Of a stretch of 64,000 nt of DNA, positions 24,074-34,730 are shown in pieces. The number at the start of each line of letters is the position of its first letter. Position 1 is the stretch's first letter. Below the pieces are notes generated by a model that saw only the letters and a list, made by a program, of their open reading frames with translations, made no database searches and was not told the origin of the DNA. Location of the stretch: NCBI GenBank assembly GCA_000447185.1, contig KE647331.1, positions 17,745 to 81,744 on the forward strand, given 5' to 3'. Both the position numbers and the translations under genes were made by a program. This stretch comes from Vairimorpha apis BRL 01. Taxonomy: Eukaryota > Microsporidia > Nosematidae.

Positions 24074-24688
24074 TTAATAATTCTGCCAATTTACATAATA
24101 TGGACAAAAATCTCTAAATAAATCTAAATTATTGAAATTATGAAGATAATTCGATGCATCATATGTAATAATTTTGTTGTTATTACTATCATCTTGTAAT
24201 TCTTGACATGAAGACATTTCTAAAAAATCAATAGATTCTAATTTTAATTCATCAAGACAATCATCCATATTATCTGCAAATTTAGAATTATTACTGTCTA
24301 AATTTTTTTGATGCGATCTTTCTTTAACACTTATATATTTGGATTTTGAGTAGGTTTTATTTTTATTCGTTATATTGTGTCGAGAATTAGTAGCTTTATT
24401 ATTTTTGCTAAAAATATTATCATATTTATTATAAAACAAATTATTAATTGGTGTATAATAATAAAAGATTTCACCATTGTTTGTTACATAATAATTTCCA
24501 GGATTAGTATAATATAAATTATCAGTATTACAAAAATTGCAATGATAATTAATGAAACATCCTTTACCGTTATCATTAAAATCAAAACAATTCAAATTAT
24601 CTGGTGATGAACTTATATTTGATGATATTACATATGATATATGAATATAAAATATAAAATATTCAACTGAATTTTTTAAAGATATCAT
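24074..24688 (-). CDS. Unknown protein with signal-peptide-like start
   Basis: I do not recognise this 204-residue protein. Residues 5-25 (NSVEYFIFYIHISYVISSN) are hydrophobic and could serve as a signal peptide. The next stretch has four cysteines close together (GKGCFINYHCNFCN plus an upstream Cys) and many Tyr and Asn. The middle is basic and Asn/Ser/Lys-rich; the C-terminal third is acidic. CCC lies three bases before the ATG, which supports a real gene. A secreted or surface role is possible but only inferred from the N-terminus. Confidence 0.65.
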   Translation of the reverse strand: MISLKNSVEYFIFYIHISYVISSNISSSPDNLNCFDFNDNGKGCFINYHCNFCNTDNLYYTNPGNYYVTNNGEIFYYYTPINNLFYNKYDNIFSKNNKATNSRHNITNKNKTYSKSKYISVKERSHQKNLDSNNSKFADNMDDCLDELKLESIDFLEMSSCQELQDDSNNNKIITYDASNYLHNFNNLDLFRDFCPYYVNWQNY

Positions 24689-25045
24689 ATTTGGGCAAAT
24701 AATTTTTTTTTATATAATTAATTAAAAAAATACTAAAAAAATATACAAATTAATTTTCAATTTTTAAAAATTTAAATAAATAATATTAGCATAAAATAGT
24801 AATAAATTAAATTTACACAAAATAAACTAATTTTTCCAATTAAAAAATATAAATTAAAAAATCATTTTTCAAAATAATTATGCAATTATTTTTAATTTTT
24901 ATAAAATTAAATGTATAGATTATTTTTTTGTATTTTATTTATAAATAAAATTAAAAAATAATAAATTGATTAATTATTTTTTTAAAATATAAAACTAATG
25001 ATATCTTAATTTTTTTATAGAATTAAAACTATTTTTAATTAAACG
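24689..25045. other. AT-rich intergenic DNA
   Basis: Separates the secreted-type gene from the structured RNA candidate. Nothing else seen. Confidence 0.55.
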
Positions 25046-25340
25046 ACAATGTGGTATAGTACCACATGGAAGGGTTAAACAATTCTAGAAAATATTTTGT
25101 ATAAATATTTTCAATTTTTATAACCCTACGAATAATAAGAATATATTTTAGAGTAATAATGTTAAGAAATAAAAACAATAGACACGACCGAAGCTATGCT
25201 TACCCACGCGGGAACGATAATATAAAATACAATAAACAATTTACATTTAACAATAATGTGTTAGGTGGTCGCCGCTGTATTATCGAGGATTTCCTATCCT
25301 CAGGGCGACTACCCGTAGATAATGCTAGATATATATTTTA
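25045..25340 (+). ncRNA. Candidate structured non-coding RNA, class unknown
   Basis: This ~300-bp stretch stands out by its GC-rich patches and nested complementarity. Visible helices: GTGGTA/TACCAC with a 3-nt loop (25051-25065); GGGTTA (25073-25078) with TAACCC (25120-25125); CTACG (25125-25129) with CGTAG (25314-25318); AAGC/GCTT (25191-25201); CCC/GGG (25203-25212); GTCGCC (25268-25273) with GGCGAC (25304-25309), enclosing GAGGAT/ATCCTC (25285-25301). The CTACG/CGTAG pair would close most of the molecule. A TTTT at about 25336 could stop RNA polymerase III on the plus strand. A 60-codon ORF overlaps (25159-25341), but it uses codons that real genes here avoid (CGC, GGG, GGC) and has no CCC start signal. 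RNase P, RNase MRP, SRP and U3 RNAs are missing from the window; I could not match the conserved boxes of any of these, nor of U2, U4, U5 or U6. Confidence 0.6.
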
Positions 25341-25344
25341 ATTG

Positions 25345-26141
25345 TTATATGTAGAATATATTTTACATTTTCTATAATTTTAACAAATTTTACTTACGTA
25401 AATTTTATATGCAAATTTGATATTTCCTGTTTAAATAACTTTAAAATAAAAAAATAATTATTATTTGTTTTTTAAAGTTGTTTATTTATTCAAAGAAATA
25501 ATCTTTGTTTTATACAAAAAGTTAAGACATCAATAATGCAATTTAAANNNNNNNNNNNNNNNNNNNNATTACATTATATATAAAAAATTAATTTTTTATA
25601 ATACCACATAAATAAAGAATTCATTAAATATGGTTTATAATAACAGTGAAAAAATTTTATTTTCAAATAACTTTTTATAAATAAGTATGATTATGCCTTG
25701 TCTAAAAATAAAATAAATTTTATTGTGAGATATAATTATGTATATTTTAAATATTAATAAAGTGTAATCATCAATTAAATCATTTAAATTTTTTAAAGTA
25801 TAAAAACTTAACATGATATTATTTAAAACAAGATTTCTTAAAATAATATTTTTATGAAACAATAAATTAATTTGTTTTTGCATATTACTATCTTTATATT
25901 ATAAAAACAATCTATTAAAATTCTTATGATTCATAAAATATATTTATATCAAATTTTTAAAAATACTAAAAATTTTACAAGAAATAATTATATTAATACT
26001 AAAAATCTACTTGAAATAAATAATAATATAGACAAAAAATTTAATATAAGCGGATTAATTATAAAATAGATACATTTAATTTAAAGATAAACAAATTATG
26101 TAAATAAAACTAAAATATATAAAAAAACATAAATATTTTAT
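25345..26141. other. AT-rich intergenic DNA containing a gap
   Basis: Includes 20 N at 25548-25567. No supported gene; the 82-codon minus-strand ORF at 25635-25883 is compositionally random. Confidence 0.6.
25548..25567. other. Assembly gap (20 N)
   Basis: Exactly 20 N, same as the first gap. No duplicated sequence is obvious on its two sides. Confidence 0.98.
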
Positions 26142-28626
26142 TTATCGTCTTCGTTTCTTTTTATAATCATCCTCGTCGCTGGATACACTCATATCACTTT
26201 CACTACTTTCCTCATAGCTAGATTCTTCTTCTGTACTATATTCACTACTTATAGTAGTAGCTCCAGTAGATTCAGAATCGACAGATTCAGTACTACTTTC
26301 AGTTATATCTGATGATTCTTCACTCTCTTCAGATTCCTCGTCTTGTACTACTAATTCAGTCCATCCTCCACATTCATAAAATGAAATTGGATCTTCCATA
26401 ATTTTCTTTAGTACATTTTTCCATTGAATGTTAAAAATAGTCTCCATAAAAACTATATTGTTAGAATCAAGATAATCCTTAAATTTGTTCATATATGCAG
26501 ATTCAATTGATAGAATTTTGGCAGGTGGAATTGATTTGTCTTTAAAAATAAACATTACATCCGATGTTTTAACATTGTATGCTACCCTTTCAAAATTAAC
26601 TATTTCAATGTCATCTAATGTGACTACAAAAAAAGGTTGTTCATGTAATGCAACTAAACATTCATGAGTTCTTTGAACAAGAACTGACTCCTTTAAAGGT
26701 ACACCATAAAAACCGTCTTTAGGTTTTTGAATTTTCAATTGTGATGTGTTTTCGACAGATGATACAAAATTTTCAAATAAATAATTAAGTCTTTTTTGTT
26801 TATCTTGTTCTTCTTTTTCCATTATAAACTCCATATGTTCATCTCCTCGTTTATGAGTATTATAAGTTAAGTTAATTCCAGCCTCTTGATAAAATTGAAT
26901 ATTTTTTGTTTTTTAAGATTTACCAATATTGGATTATTCAAATAAAAATGAAGAATTGTACGATTTTGAACATCTCCTTTAATAAAAAAAGCATGTTTTA
27001 TATTAGAAAACAAAATATCAATTTTATCTTCTGAAAATCTAAAACCATTTTCATGAAGTTCAAGGTTTCCTGTTTTTCTTTTTTTACTGCTGTTTTAATG
27101 TCTGTTCTCATAAAAACATTTTCTAAAGTAGCTTTTTTAGAACTTTCAATCAATTTATCTTGTGTAATAATTTCTTTATCTGAACAAACCGAAAAATTAT
27201 TTTTTAAATTTTGTATATCATCATAAATTTGTCTTCCATTTTTGTCATTTACATTTATACATTTAATTGAACTAAGAAATTTTAAATTTTTGTTTTGAGA
27301 AATATCAAAATTAAATTTTAAAATTGTTTCATCAACCAAAACAACATTTTTTATACTAGATATATGAAATGGTACTACATATTCACCAAGTGGAATACAA
27401 ACAGCATTGTTCATGAAATCAACAACTATTTTTCCTTTTCTTGGGATAAGTCCTTCTTTAGAGTAAGTTTTACACTTTTTTTCACTATCGGTTTCTAGAT
27501 TTTTATTACTTTTACTTTTATAAAAATTTAATTGATCTTCGATTAATTTTTCTAATAATTCTTTTTGATGTTCTTTCCTACGAATATCATGTTCATATTC
27601 TCTAGATTTATCTCTAAATCTAGGTCTCTTGTCTAAATAATCTTCGTACTTATCATTTAAAGTAATAAAAACAGGAACATCATTCATATAAAAAGTATTA
27701 CTTAAAATTGAAGAACCGTTGCTCAATTTTAAAACAAATACTAGTCCATTTCGAACTCTAAATTCATTTGCAAAACTTACTTCTTCATTTAATAAACCTG
27801 TTGTATACAAAAAATTATCATCAACTTCCAAATCATTATTTATTAAATATTCCTTAACTTTTTCATAAATAATCTTTGAATTATCACCAACTCGAATTAA
27901 ATTTAAAATAAATTTTTGAGTATTATAAAAAATGTTCATATCAGAATAAACAGTTCTTCCTGCTTCTGCACAATATCCATTATATCTTATACCAATCCTA
28001 TAAGAATATCTAGAAATTTCAGGGGCAAACCCATATTCTACATTAGAAGTATCAATCCCATCTATAGGTCTTTCAATGAAGTCTTCTAACTTATCAAGAT
28101 TAAAAGTGTTATCTTTAACATATTCAGTACAATTCTTAATTATATAATTCATAATAATTCCAGCTTTTTTACAATTTTCTATTTCATCAAAATCTTTATA
28201 CAGAAATAAAGTCTGAATTTCGTCTGAAATATCTTTAACATTAATATTTTTTAGTATGTTATCACAAAAATTACCTTTAATTTTTTTCAAATCAACACAA
28301 CATAAATTTGGAATTTTTACTAAATAACTTGAAATATCAGAAATATTTTCAAAAGTTTTATCAATAATGTGTGTTTCAATACCAGATATATTTTCAAAAA
28401 AATCAAGTCTTTTTTTTGTACCAAAAATTACAACATTCTTAGACAATAAAATTACAGTATTTGGAAATTCATACCCTAATAAATAATTACACAAGGCTGA
28501 ATTTAAATTAGCTTGTTCTAAATCCATTTTACTGCCTAAAAATATAGCAAGAGGATCCTGTACTACAGACCTTAACTTCTCTAATCTTTTATAGAATTTC
28601 TGTTCATCGATTTTGATCTCAGTCAT
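26142..28626 (-). CDS. SPT16: FACT complex subunit SPT16, two frameshifts
   Basis: Large subunit of FACT, which loosens and rebuilds nucleosomes during transcription and replication in the nucleus. About 828 residues in three frame segments: 28626 to about 27070, about 27070 to 26895, then to 26142. The N-terminal aminopeptidase-like (inactive) domain covers about 1-430 (DPLAIFLGSK, GFAPEISRYSYRIGIRYNGY). The middle region has RPRFRDKSREYEHDIRRKEHQ and VPFHISSIKN. The second segment reads GNLELHENGFRF and DILFSNIKHAFF, both Spt16 hallmarks. The third has YGVPLKESVLVQ, PFFVVTLDDIEIVNFERV and FYECGGW, then a Glu/Ser-rich acidic tail ending in a basic KKKRRR. Both breaks are at A-runs (near 27080 and 26905). 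CCC lies directly before the ATG. Shorter than yeast Spt16 (about 1035). Its HMG partner is not in this window. Confidence 0.92.
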
Positions 28627-29738
28627 GGGATAAAAAAAAATAAAATATAAAAATCAATATTTTAATAAAAATTTATATATAATAAATTTAAATTATTTTT
28701 TTTTATTATAATTTTTTTTAAATATTTTAAATATATTTCATTTTATATGCATTTTAAAAATTTTATTTCTTTTTTATAACTTGATAAAAATATTTTTACA
28801 TTTTAATTATCATTTTTAATTTTTATCCTAGTTTTATATTTCTGAAATTTAATTAGAAAAAATCTTTAATGCTTCTTGATATTTGTTGTTATAAATTTGG
28901 AGGTTTTTATCGCTGATTTTCGTTTTTAAACTTAAATATTCAAATGTTTTTAAATAATAATTTTCTATTTTAAATATTATCAAATTTTTTTAAATATTTA
29001 TACAAGTATCATTTTTAAAAATTATATTTTTTTGATTTTTAATCATTAAGATTTTAAAAATATAATTTTTATAGAAATTATCATTTTAAATGATTAAGTA
29101 ATATGTAATTTTTTTTGATTTCTGATAAATTTTTAAATTTGACATCTTGTATTTTTAGTTTTTAATTTTTAATTAAAAAAATACTAATTTTTGATAATAA
29201 AAAAATAAAACTTGCTTTTTTACTTTAAAAATTAAAATTTAATATTGTTGCAAATTTTTTTGATTAAAAAATAAAAAGACAAAGTAACAAATAAACAATA
29301 TTATAATCATACACAACTAAAAAAATTTTGTCATTTAATATATCATTTTTTTATAATCTTAAATATTTAAAAAACATTGAAATATTAAAGTAAAAAATTT
29401 ATAATATTTTACCATTTTAATAATAAAAGCATTAAAGAACATTTTTTTTTATAAAAAGTTTAACCACTTGATATAAATTTCGTGTATTACTTTTTATTAT
29501 TTATCAATACTTACATATTTACTTTATATAATTTTGCCATTTTTTCAAATATATAAATTTACATTACTAAATTATCTATTATTTTTACTTTTGGTATTAT
29601 TTTATAAAAATTATTATAAAACATGCATAAACATTTACTTATAAAAAAGAAATCATTTTGTAAAAATTAATATATTCAAGATAATTATGCGTTTATAAAT
29701 GTTTATTTTTAAAAAAATAAAATTTTCTAATCCTTTTA
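28627..29738. other. AT-rich intergenic DNA
   Basis: Nothing recognisable on either strand. Confidence 0.6.
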
Positions 29739-29858
29739 ATGAAAATTTATCCTTTCGAAATAGAAGAGGAATTAAAAAATCAAGATATTCAGGAAGCTAT
29801 TAAAGAACATCGATTTAAAGAATTGGAAGAAATTGAAAATTTTATTCATAAATTTTAA
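29739..29858 (+). CDS. Possible 39-residue acidic helical protein
   Basis: A short ORF, MKIYPFEIEEE to NFIHKF, rich in Glu, Lys and Gln with codons (GAG, CAG, CGA) uncommon in the surrounding A/T DNA. The residue pattern predicts one long amphipathic helix. There is only a weak start signal (TCC five bases upstream). I do not recognise it; it may be a small real gene or the remains of one. Confidence 0.35.
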   Translation: MKIYPFEIEEELKNQDIQEAIKEHRFKELEEIENFIHKF

Positions 29859-30632
29859 ATATTTTGTTTGTAGTTTGTGATTGCAATTTATTATGTTTTT
29901 ATTTGATTCACTATTTTTTAATTTTACTATAAAATATTATTGGTCATAAATAAATATTTTTAAAATTTATATATTTTTAATATAATTTTTTTTATATTTA
30001 TTCAAATTTTTTTAGTTTAACAAAATAAACTAAATATATTGCATCTATAAATTATTAATATTTGGAATTGAAAAAATGTATTTTAAAGAATTAATGAATC
30101 AATTAATAATAGTAAATTTAATTATAAACGTAGTTAGATTAATATATTTTTATATTTACAATTAAAAATATGATCTATCTTGGTCAGTATCATATATTTA
30201 TATTTAATAATAATAATAAATTTAAAAAAATTGTTCACAATATTTGTTGAATATTTTAAAGTCTATTAAAAAATATGTTTAATTAAGCAAAAACAAATTA
30301 AAAATTTGTAGATTTTAAAAAATATGGTTATTAAAGAAAATCAAGTGAATTGACTAATGATTACAACAAAGTTTTTTTTAAAAATTTATTTCACAGAATA
30401 TTTTTTACTAAATTTTTTTTGTAATTTTATATTCAAATTTTAAATAATGCACAATAATTTTTTCTCTTAAAAATAATATTATTAAAAACAAAATGAATTA
30501 AAATATTCTAAAAAATTTTTAGAGCTAACATATTTTTTTATTTTTTTACAAACCCCATAAATTACATAAAATAAAATATTTAAATTAAAATTTTATTAAA
30601 AAATAATTTAAAATGATGATATATTCTACACG
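29859..30632. other. AT-rich intergenic DNA
   Basis: Nothing supported. CCCC at 30553-30556 on the plus strand is followed only by very short ORFs. Confidence 0.55.
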
Positions 30633-31061
30633 CTATAATGTTTTATTTTTATTTTTATTATGAATTTTCTGACAGTGTTTATACCATCCATATTTACTAC
30701 TTTTATCACCTGTTCGATACCCCAAGAAAATCCAATCATTACATTTTTTACAATTTCCATACAGTTTACCGTGTACAATTTTATAACAAGGATCTGGATA
30801 TTTAATACCTGAAGAACTTATGCCATGAATATAATTCATATGATACCAATAACTACTATTTTTTAGATTGTACCACTTGTTGCACAGATCACATCTACCT
30901 TCTTTGTTGTCACTATTTCCTCTTGTTATTTTTGGTTTATAAATGTCTGTTTTTTGTATTTTTGATGGAACGTAAAATAAGTTATCATCGTCATTTGTAG
31001 AGTAAGTAGGAAATGGTGATTCAAAGGTAAACGTGTTCAGAAATAAAACAGGTTTTTTCAT
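30633..31061 (-). CDS. Rua1-type zinc-binding transcription regulator domain protein
   Basis: A 142-residue protein. Residues about 54-135 match the C-terminal domain of the fungal regulator Rua1: GRCDLCNKWYNLKNSSYWYH, MNYIHGIS, and a second unit with NCKKCNDW and WYKHCQKIH. Each unit has a C-x2-C ... H-x4-H pattern (C-x2-C-x13-H-x4-H and C-x2-C-x21-H-x4-H), so two zinc ions are likely bound. In other fungi this domain sits at the end of long proteins; here it is almost the whole protein, with a short Ser/Pro/Asp N-terminus. A nuclear DNA-binding role is inferred from the family. No CCC lies close to the ATG, so its promoter class differs from the housekeeping genes. Confidence 0.75.
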   Translation of the reverse strand: MKKPVLFLNTFTFESPFPTYSTNDDDNLFYVPSKIQKTDIYKPKITRGNSDNKEGRCDLCNKWYNLKNSSYWYHMNYIHGISSSGIKYPDPCYKIVHGKLYGNCKKCNDWIFLGYRTGDKSSKYGWYKHCQKIHNKNKNKTL

Positions 31062-31402
31062 TTATGCATAATAAAGTAATGATTTATGCATTTTTAAAAT
31101 ATTTCTTAAATGTATTGATATTTTATATTAAGAGGGAAAATATGAACAACCTTAAAAAAGAAGAAGTGTATTTATAATTAATCTAAAAATAAAATAATAT
31201 AAAAATTAAGAAATTTGTATTAAATATAATTATTGTATTTATAAATAATAAAAATTCATAAATTATTTAAATATAATTTAAGAAAATCTTAAGCTTTAAA
31301 AAAACAAAATAATAATTTAAAATATATTTTTTAATAAAAAGATAACATATTTACATATCAATATAAAATTTTAAACAAATATTTACATAAAAACAATTTT
31401 TA
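31062..31402. other. AT-rich intergenic DNA
   Basis: No gene. A CCC on the minus strand lies about 70 bases before the Rua1-type start. Confidence 0.55.
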
Positions 31403-31651
31403 TTAATCTTTTTTTTCTTTAAATTTTAGTGGATTTTTTCGATAAAATCCCCAGGAAGGTACACAAACCAAAAATAATATAAAAACTGTTAAAATTCCTA
31501 AAAAAAGTGTATATTTCAAATCTTGGAAAAAAACCCCAGTAATTAATGAAATTGTATATCCTATAGATATTAACAAATAAAACATTTTCTTAGATAATTC
31601 TTGGCCATGATAATCAATTGGAGGGTCTAACTTATCTAAAAATTTTAACAT
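31403..31651 (-). CDS. SPC1: Signal peptidase complex subunit 1
   Basis: An 82-residue ER membrane protein that accompanies the signal peptidase catalytic subunit and helps select true signal peptides. The N-terminus LDPPIDYHGQELSKKMFYLL matches the family's MDYxGQxLxE motif. Two hydrophobic helices follow (about 23-41 and 46-65), separated by a very short loop, with both ends facing the cytosol. The C-terminus WGFYRKNPLKFKEK matches the typical WPxYRxxPLxW ending. CCCC lies six bases before the ATG. Length is normal for the family. Confidence 0.9.
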   Translation of the reverse strand: MLKFLDKLDPPIDYHGQELSKKMFYLLISIGYTISLITGVFFQDLKYTLFLGILTVFILFLVCVPSWGFYRKNPLKFKEKKD

Positions 31652-32192
31652 TATTTGGGGTTAATTTTGAATTTATTTAAAAATTATTATTAGTTATGGT
31701 AATCTTTTTTAAAAATTTTATTAACTTTGAATTTAATCATATTTTTTATTAAAAAATTTAAACACAAAATTTCTGTTTTTATTTTATAAGTTGAAAAAAA
31801 TTGTTGTTAACTAAATGTAGAAATAAAAAAATATTTTACATAGTTTAATATTATTTTTGCATCCTAAAATATTAAACATTGATTTTTAAAATATTGTTTA
31901 TATTTAATTTACAAAACTCAATTCTACTTTTTTAAGATATTATTGTATTTTTTGTATTAACAAATTTTTTAATTTTTGTATGTTTAAAAAAAATGCTTTT
32001 AACTATTTATAACTTTATTCATATTTCGAAATTTTTCATTTTACATGAAAAATATAATTGCACTGAATTTTTTTGATTATATACAATTTAAATTTACATA
32101 AAAAAACCTTTAATTAAACCAAATATAATATTTTTTAAAATTATAATATTAATTCAAAATAAATATAAAATTTTAAATTTTGTAGTGCATAA
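31652..32192. other. Divergent AT-rich intergenic DNA
   Basis: Between the starts of SPC1 and the tyrosinase. Nothing recognisable; no CCC before the tyrosinase ATG. Confidence 0.55.
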
Positions 32193-33107
32193 ATGCTATT
32201 ATTAGCTTTACTATTATGTAAAATTGTAATACGTAAAGAAATTAGAGACATGAACATAGAAGAATGGAATAAATACAAATCAGCATTTGATTTGTTCAAA
32301 GAAAAGGGATATTTGGCCGATATATCAAAAATACATGTAGAAGTAGAATCTTATGCACATAAAAATGGTCGATTTCTTCCATGGCATCGGATGTTACTTT
32401 TACACGTCGAATCTATATTACAGATGTTAACAAAAGATCCATCTATTTCAATTCCATATTGGGACTGGTCAATCGATTATTCTGATCCTGTTTCATCATT
32501 TATTTTTGGTGAGAAATACTGGGGTATTAAAGAATGTTATTTAGTTAGTTATCCTGAAGAACATTGCCTTAAAAGAAGTGAAGTGATTGATCCATTTTAT
32601 TCACAAAAAGATATTAACAGATTAATAAAAACAAAAGGTAGTTATGATGAATTTAGAGATATTTTAGAGCTAGTTCCACATGCACTTGTACATTCAAATG
32701 TGGGTGGTGTAGATGGAGATATGTCTACTATGTATAGTCCAAATGATCCAATTTTTTGGCATCATCATTCTTACATAGATTTGTTGTGGCATAAAAAACA
32801 GAAAAAAGGACTTGATAAATATGATAAAAAATTAGATATTAACGAAAGATTGTATCCTTTTAATAAACAAGTTAAAGATGTTTTAAAATTAAAACAGTGT
32901 AAAATTAAATATAAACCTTTTAAAATTTACAAAATACAAGGTAACGAAAATAAAGCTTCATTTCTACCAGAATATTATATAAAACAGCATGAATATGATA
33001 AGGATAAAGTTCGGAAATATGAAAAATTTATGAGAGGTGAAAATAAAAAGAGTAGATGGAGAAAGATATATGAATGGCTTACTGGAAAACATAGAATGTC
33101 AGATTAA
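32193..33107 (+). CDS. Tyrosinase (type-3 copper phenol oxidase)
   Basis: A 304-residue protein with both copper sites of the tyrosinase family, which oxidise phenols and catechols to quinones, the route to melanin. The conserved RKEIRDMNIEEWNKY opens the domain at residue 15. Copper site A: KIHVEVESYAH then NGRFLPWHR. Copper site B: PHALVHSN with the HxxxH pair, then NDPIFWHHHSYIDLLWH. IPYWDWSIDY links the two sites. All six expected histidines can be placed. The first nine residues (MLLLALLLC) are hydrophobic and may be a short signal peptide, so export is plausible. The C-terminal ~75 residues are Lys-rich and lack a clear family match. The gene has no frameshift, no CCC start signal, and AT-rich codons like its neighbours, so any transfer is old. 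Haemocyanin-type proteins share the fold, but the arrangement favours tyrosinase. Confidence 0.9.
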   Translation: MLLLALLLCKIVIRKEIRDMNIEEWNKYKSAFDLFKEKGYLADISKIHVEVESYAHKNGRFLPWHRMLLLHVESILQMLTKDPSISIPYWDWSIDYSDPVSSFIFGEKYWGIKECYLVSYPEEHCLKRSEVIDPFYSQKDINRLIKTKGSYDEFRDILELVPHALVHSNVGGVDGDMSTMYSPNDPIFWHHHSYIDLLWHKKQKKGLDKYDKKLDINERLYPFNKQVKDVLKLKQCKIKYKPFKIYKIQGNENKASFLPEYYIKQHEYDKDKVRKYEKFMRGENKKSRWRKIYEWLTGKHRMSD

Positions 33108-33560
33108 AATGTTAAATAAAAACTTATTGTTTTAAATTTATTTAATATTGCAGTAAATGCAAAAATTATAAAAATTCTATTAAAAATAATTAACTAAATA
33201 ATTTAAATACAATATAATAAAAATAATTTCACACATAAACAAAAAAATGATTATCTGACATTTAAAATAATTCTTTCACATTATTACAATTTATTATATT
33301 AAAATCAATTTAAATATCTATTATCTTTTATAAATTTTTTTTATAACTTTATATCAATATTTGATAAAAAATAAAATATTTCATCATAATTAATTTTATC
33401 ATTAAAAAAATATAAATTATATTTAAAAAATACAATTATAAAAATTTTACTTTTCTTTAATTATTAAAAAACAAAAATTAAACTTTAAATTTTTTATTCA
33501 AAAAACTTCATCTATCTAAACAAAATTACAAATAATTCCAATAAAAAAAATCTATAAATT
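33108..33560. other. AT-rich intergenic DNA
   Basis: Convergent gap between the tyrosinase and NLE1 3' ends; nothing seen. Confidence 0.6.
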
Positions 33561-34730
33561 TTAATTAAAAAAATATACTCGACTACTTTTTGTTCCACAA
33601 ACTAATTGATTATTATAATAATCAAAACAATATACTTCATCGTCACAAACAAAATCTCTTATTACTTTTTTCTTAGACATTCTATACAGTTTAACAGTTC
33701 GATCTCTAGAGCAAGAAATTATCAAATCATTATAAAGTTGAACTTTATAAACAAAATCGACATGTAAATATTTTGTAACTAATTTTCCAGTGTCAATTAA
33801 CCATATTCGTACACTTTTATCAAATGAACCAGATACACAATATGTACCATTAATGGATACGCTTATAACTTCTCTTTCATGTTTTACTCTTTTATAAACT
33901 AAATTATTTTTCCAAATAACTAAATTTCCATCATCTGAACCAGATGCCATAAAAACACCATAAGCGTCTAAACAATTGATATTATTTGCATGACCGTTAA
34001 GTTCTTGTAAAGTTTTATTATAAATTTTGATTTTACCATCTTTACTACCTGTAATTATTGATTCGTCTATTATTTTCAAACATGTAACCGATTTGTTATG
34101 TGCATATGAAAAAATGCATTTTCCATCGTAATCAAATATTTTTACGCTTTTATCTCTACTAATAGACACAATTCTATTATTTGGTGCAAATTGTATATTT
34201 ATGACACTATTTCGATGTCCTATAAAGCTTCTTAAAAATTCACCATCTTTTGTATACATATTAATTTCTCCATTAATTGAACCACTTATTACAAATTTTT
34301 TACATGGTGATATGTCTAAACACTGAACCCAATGTGAGTGTTTTTTTATAATTTTTTTCTGTGTTTTAGTCAATACATCCCAAAAACGAACAGTACAATC
34401 ACTTCCACCAGTAACAAGAAAATCTTCATATTTAATACATAAAACCGGTCCTTCATGTCCACTATATGATGAAGAACAAAAAGTAGCTGCTTGTGTAGAT
34501 GGTTCTTCCAAAGTAGTGCGAATTTTAATAATTTCTTCAGAGTTTAAATTAAGTGCATTTATAGCATTTTCAAGTGTATCTATAATCGGTGTTCCATTAA
34601 TAAATAAGCTTAATGTTGTATTTATAAGAGATTTCAACTGTGATACTGTGATTATAGATGGAACTTGCATTTTTTCTGATAAAAGTCTACCTTCTTGATC
34701 TTCGAATTCAACTAAAAGTAATTTAGACAT
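33561..34730 (-). CDS. RSA4: Notchless homologue NLE1/Rsa4, 60S ribosome assembly WD40 protein
   Basis: A complete 389-residue WD40 protein. Rsa4 binds the pre-60S particle in the nucleolus and is pulled by the AAA giant Rea1 to drive maturation. Residues 1-80 form the ubiquitin-like NLE domain (LLVEFEDQEGRLLSEKMQVP). About seven to eight WD repeats follow, with typical ends such as TVRFWDV, SVKIFDY, NLVIWKN, SVRIWLI and TVKLYRM; the first begins SYSGHEGPVLCIKYEDFLVTGGSD. The NLE-plus-propeller arrangement is specific to this protein. It is shorter than yeast Rsa4 (515) as expected for this genome type. CCCC lies nine bases before the ATG. No frameshift. Confidence 0.88.
   Translation of the reverse strand: MSKLLLVEFEDQEGRLLSEKMQVPSIITVSQLKSLINTTLSLFINGTPIIDTLENAINALNLNSEEIIKIRTTLEEPSTQAATFCSSSYSGHEGPVLCIKYEDFLVTGGSDCTVRFWDVLTKTQKKIIKKHSHWVQCLDISPCKKFVISGSINGEINMYTKDGEFLRSFIGHRNSVINIQFAPNNRIVSISRDKSVKIFDYDGKCIFSYAHNKSVTCLKIIDESIITGSKDGKIKIYNKTLQELNGHANNINCLDAYGVFMASGSDDGNLVIWKNNLVYKRVKHEREVISVSINGTYCVSGSFDKSVRIWLIDTGKLVTKYLHVDFVYKVQLYNDLIISCSRDRTVKLYRMSKKKVIRDFVCDDEVYCFDYYNNQLVCGTKSSRVYFFN

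Noticed and set aside
25159..25341. 60-codon ORF on the plus strand
   Set aside because: It overlaps the RNA candidate, uses codons avoided by genes here, has no CCC signal, and its GC-rich parts coincide with pairing arms.
25635..25883. 82-codon minus-strand ORF
   Set aside because: Composition is random A/T (Ile, Leu, Lys, Asn, Phe) with no start signal and no family likeness.
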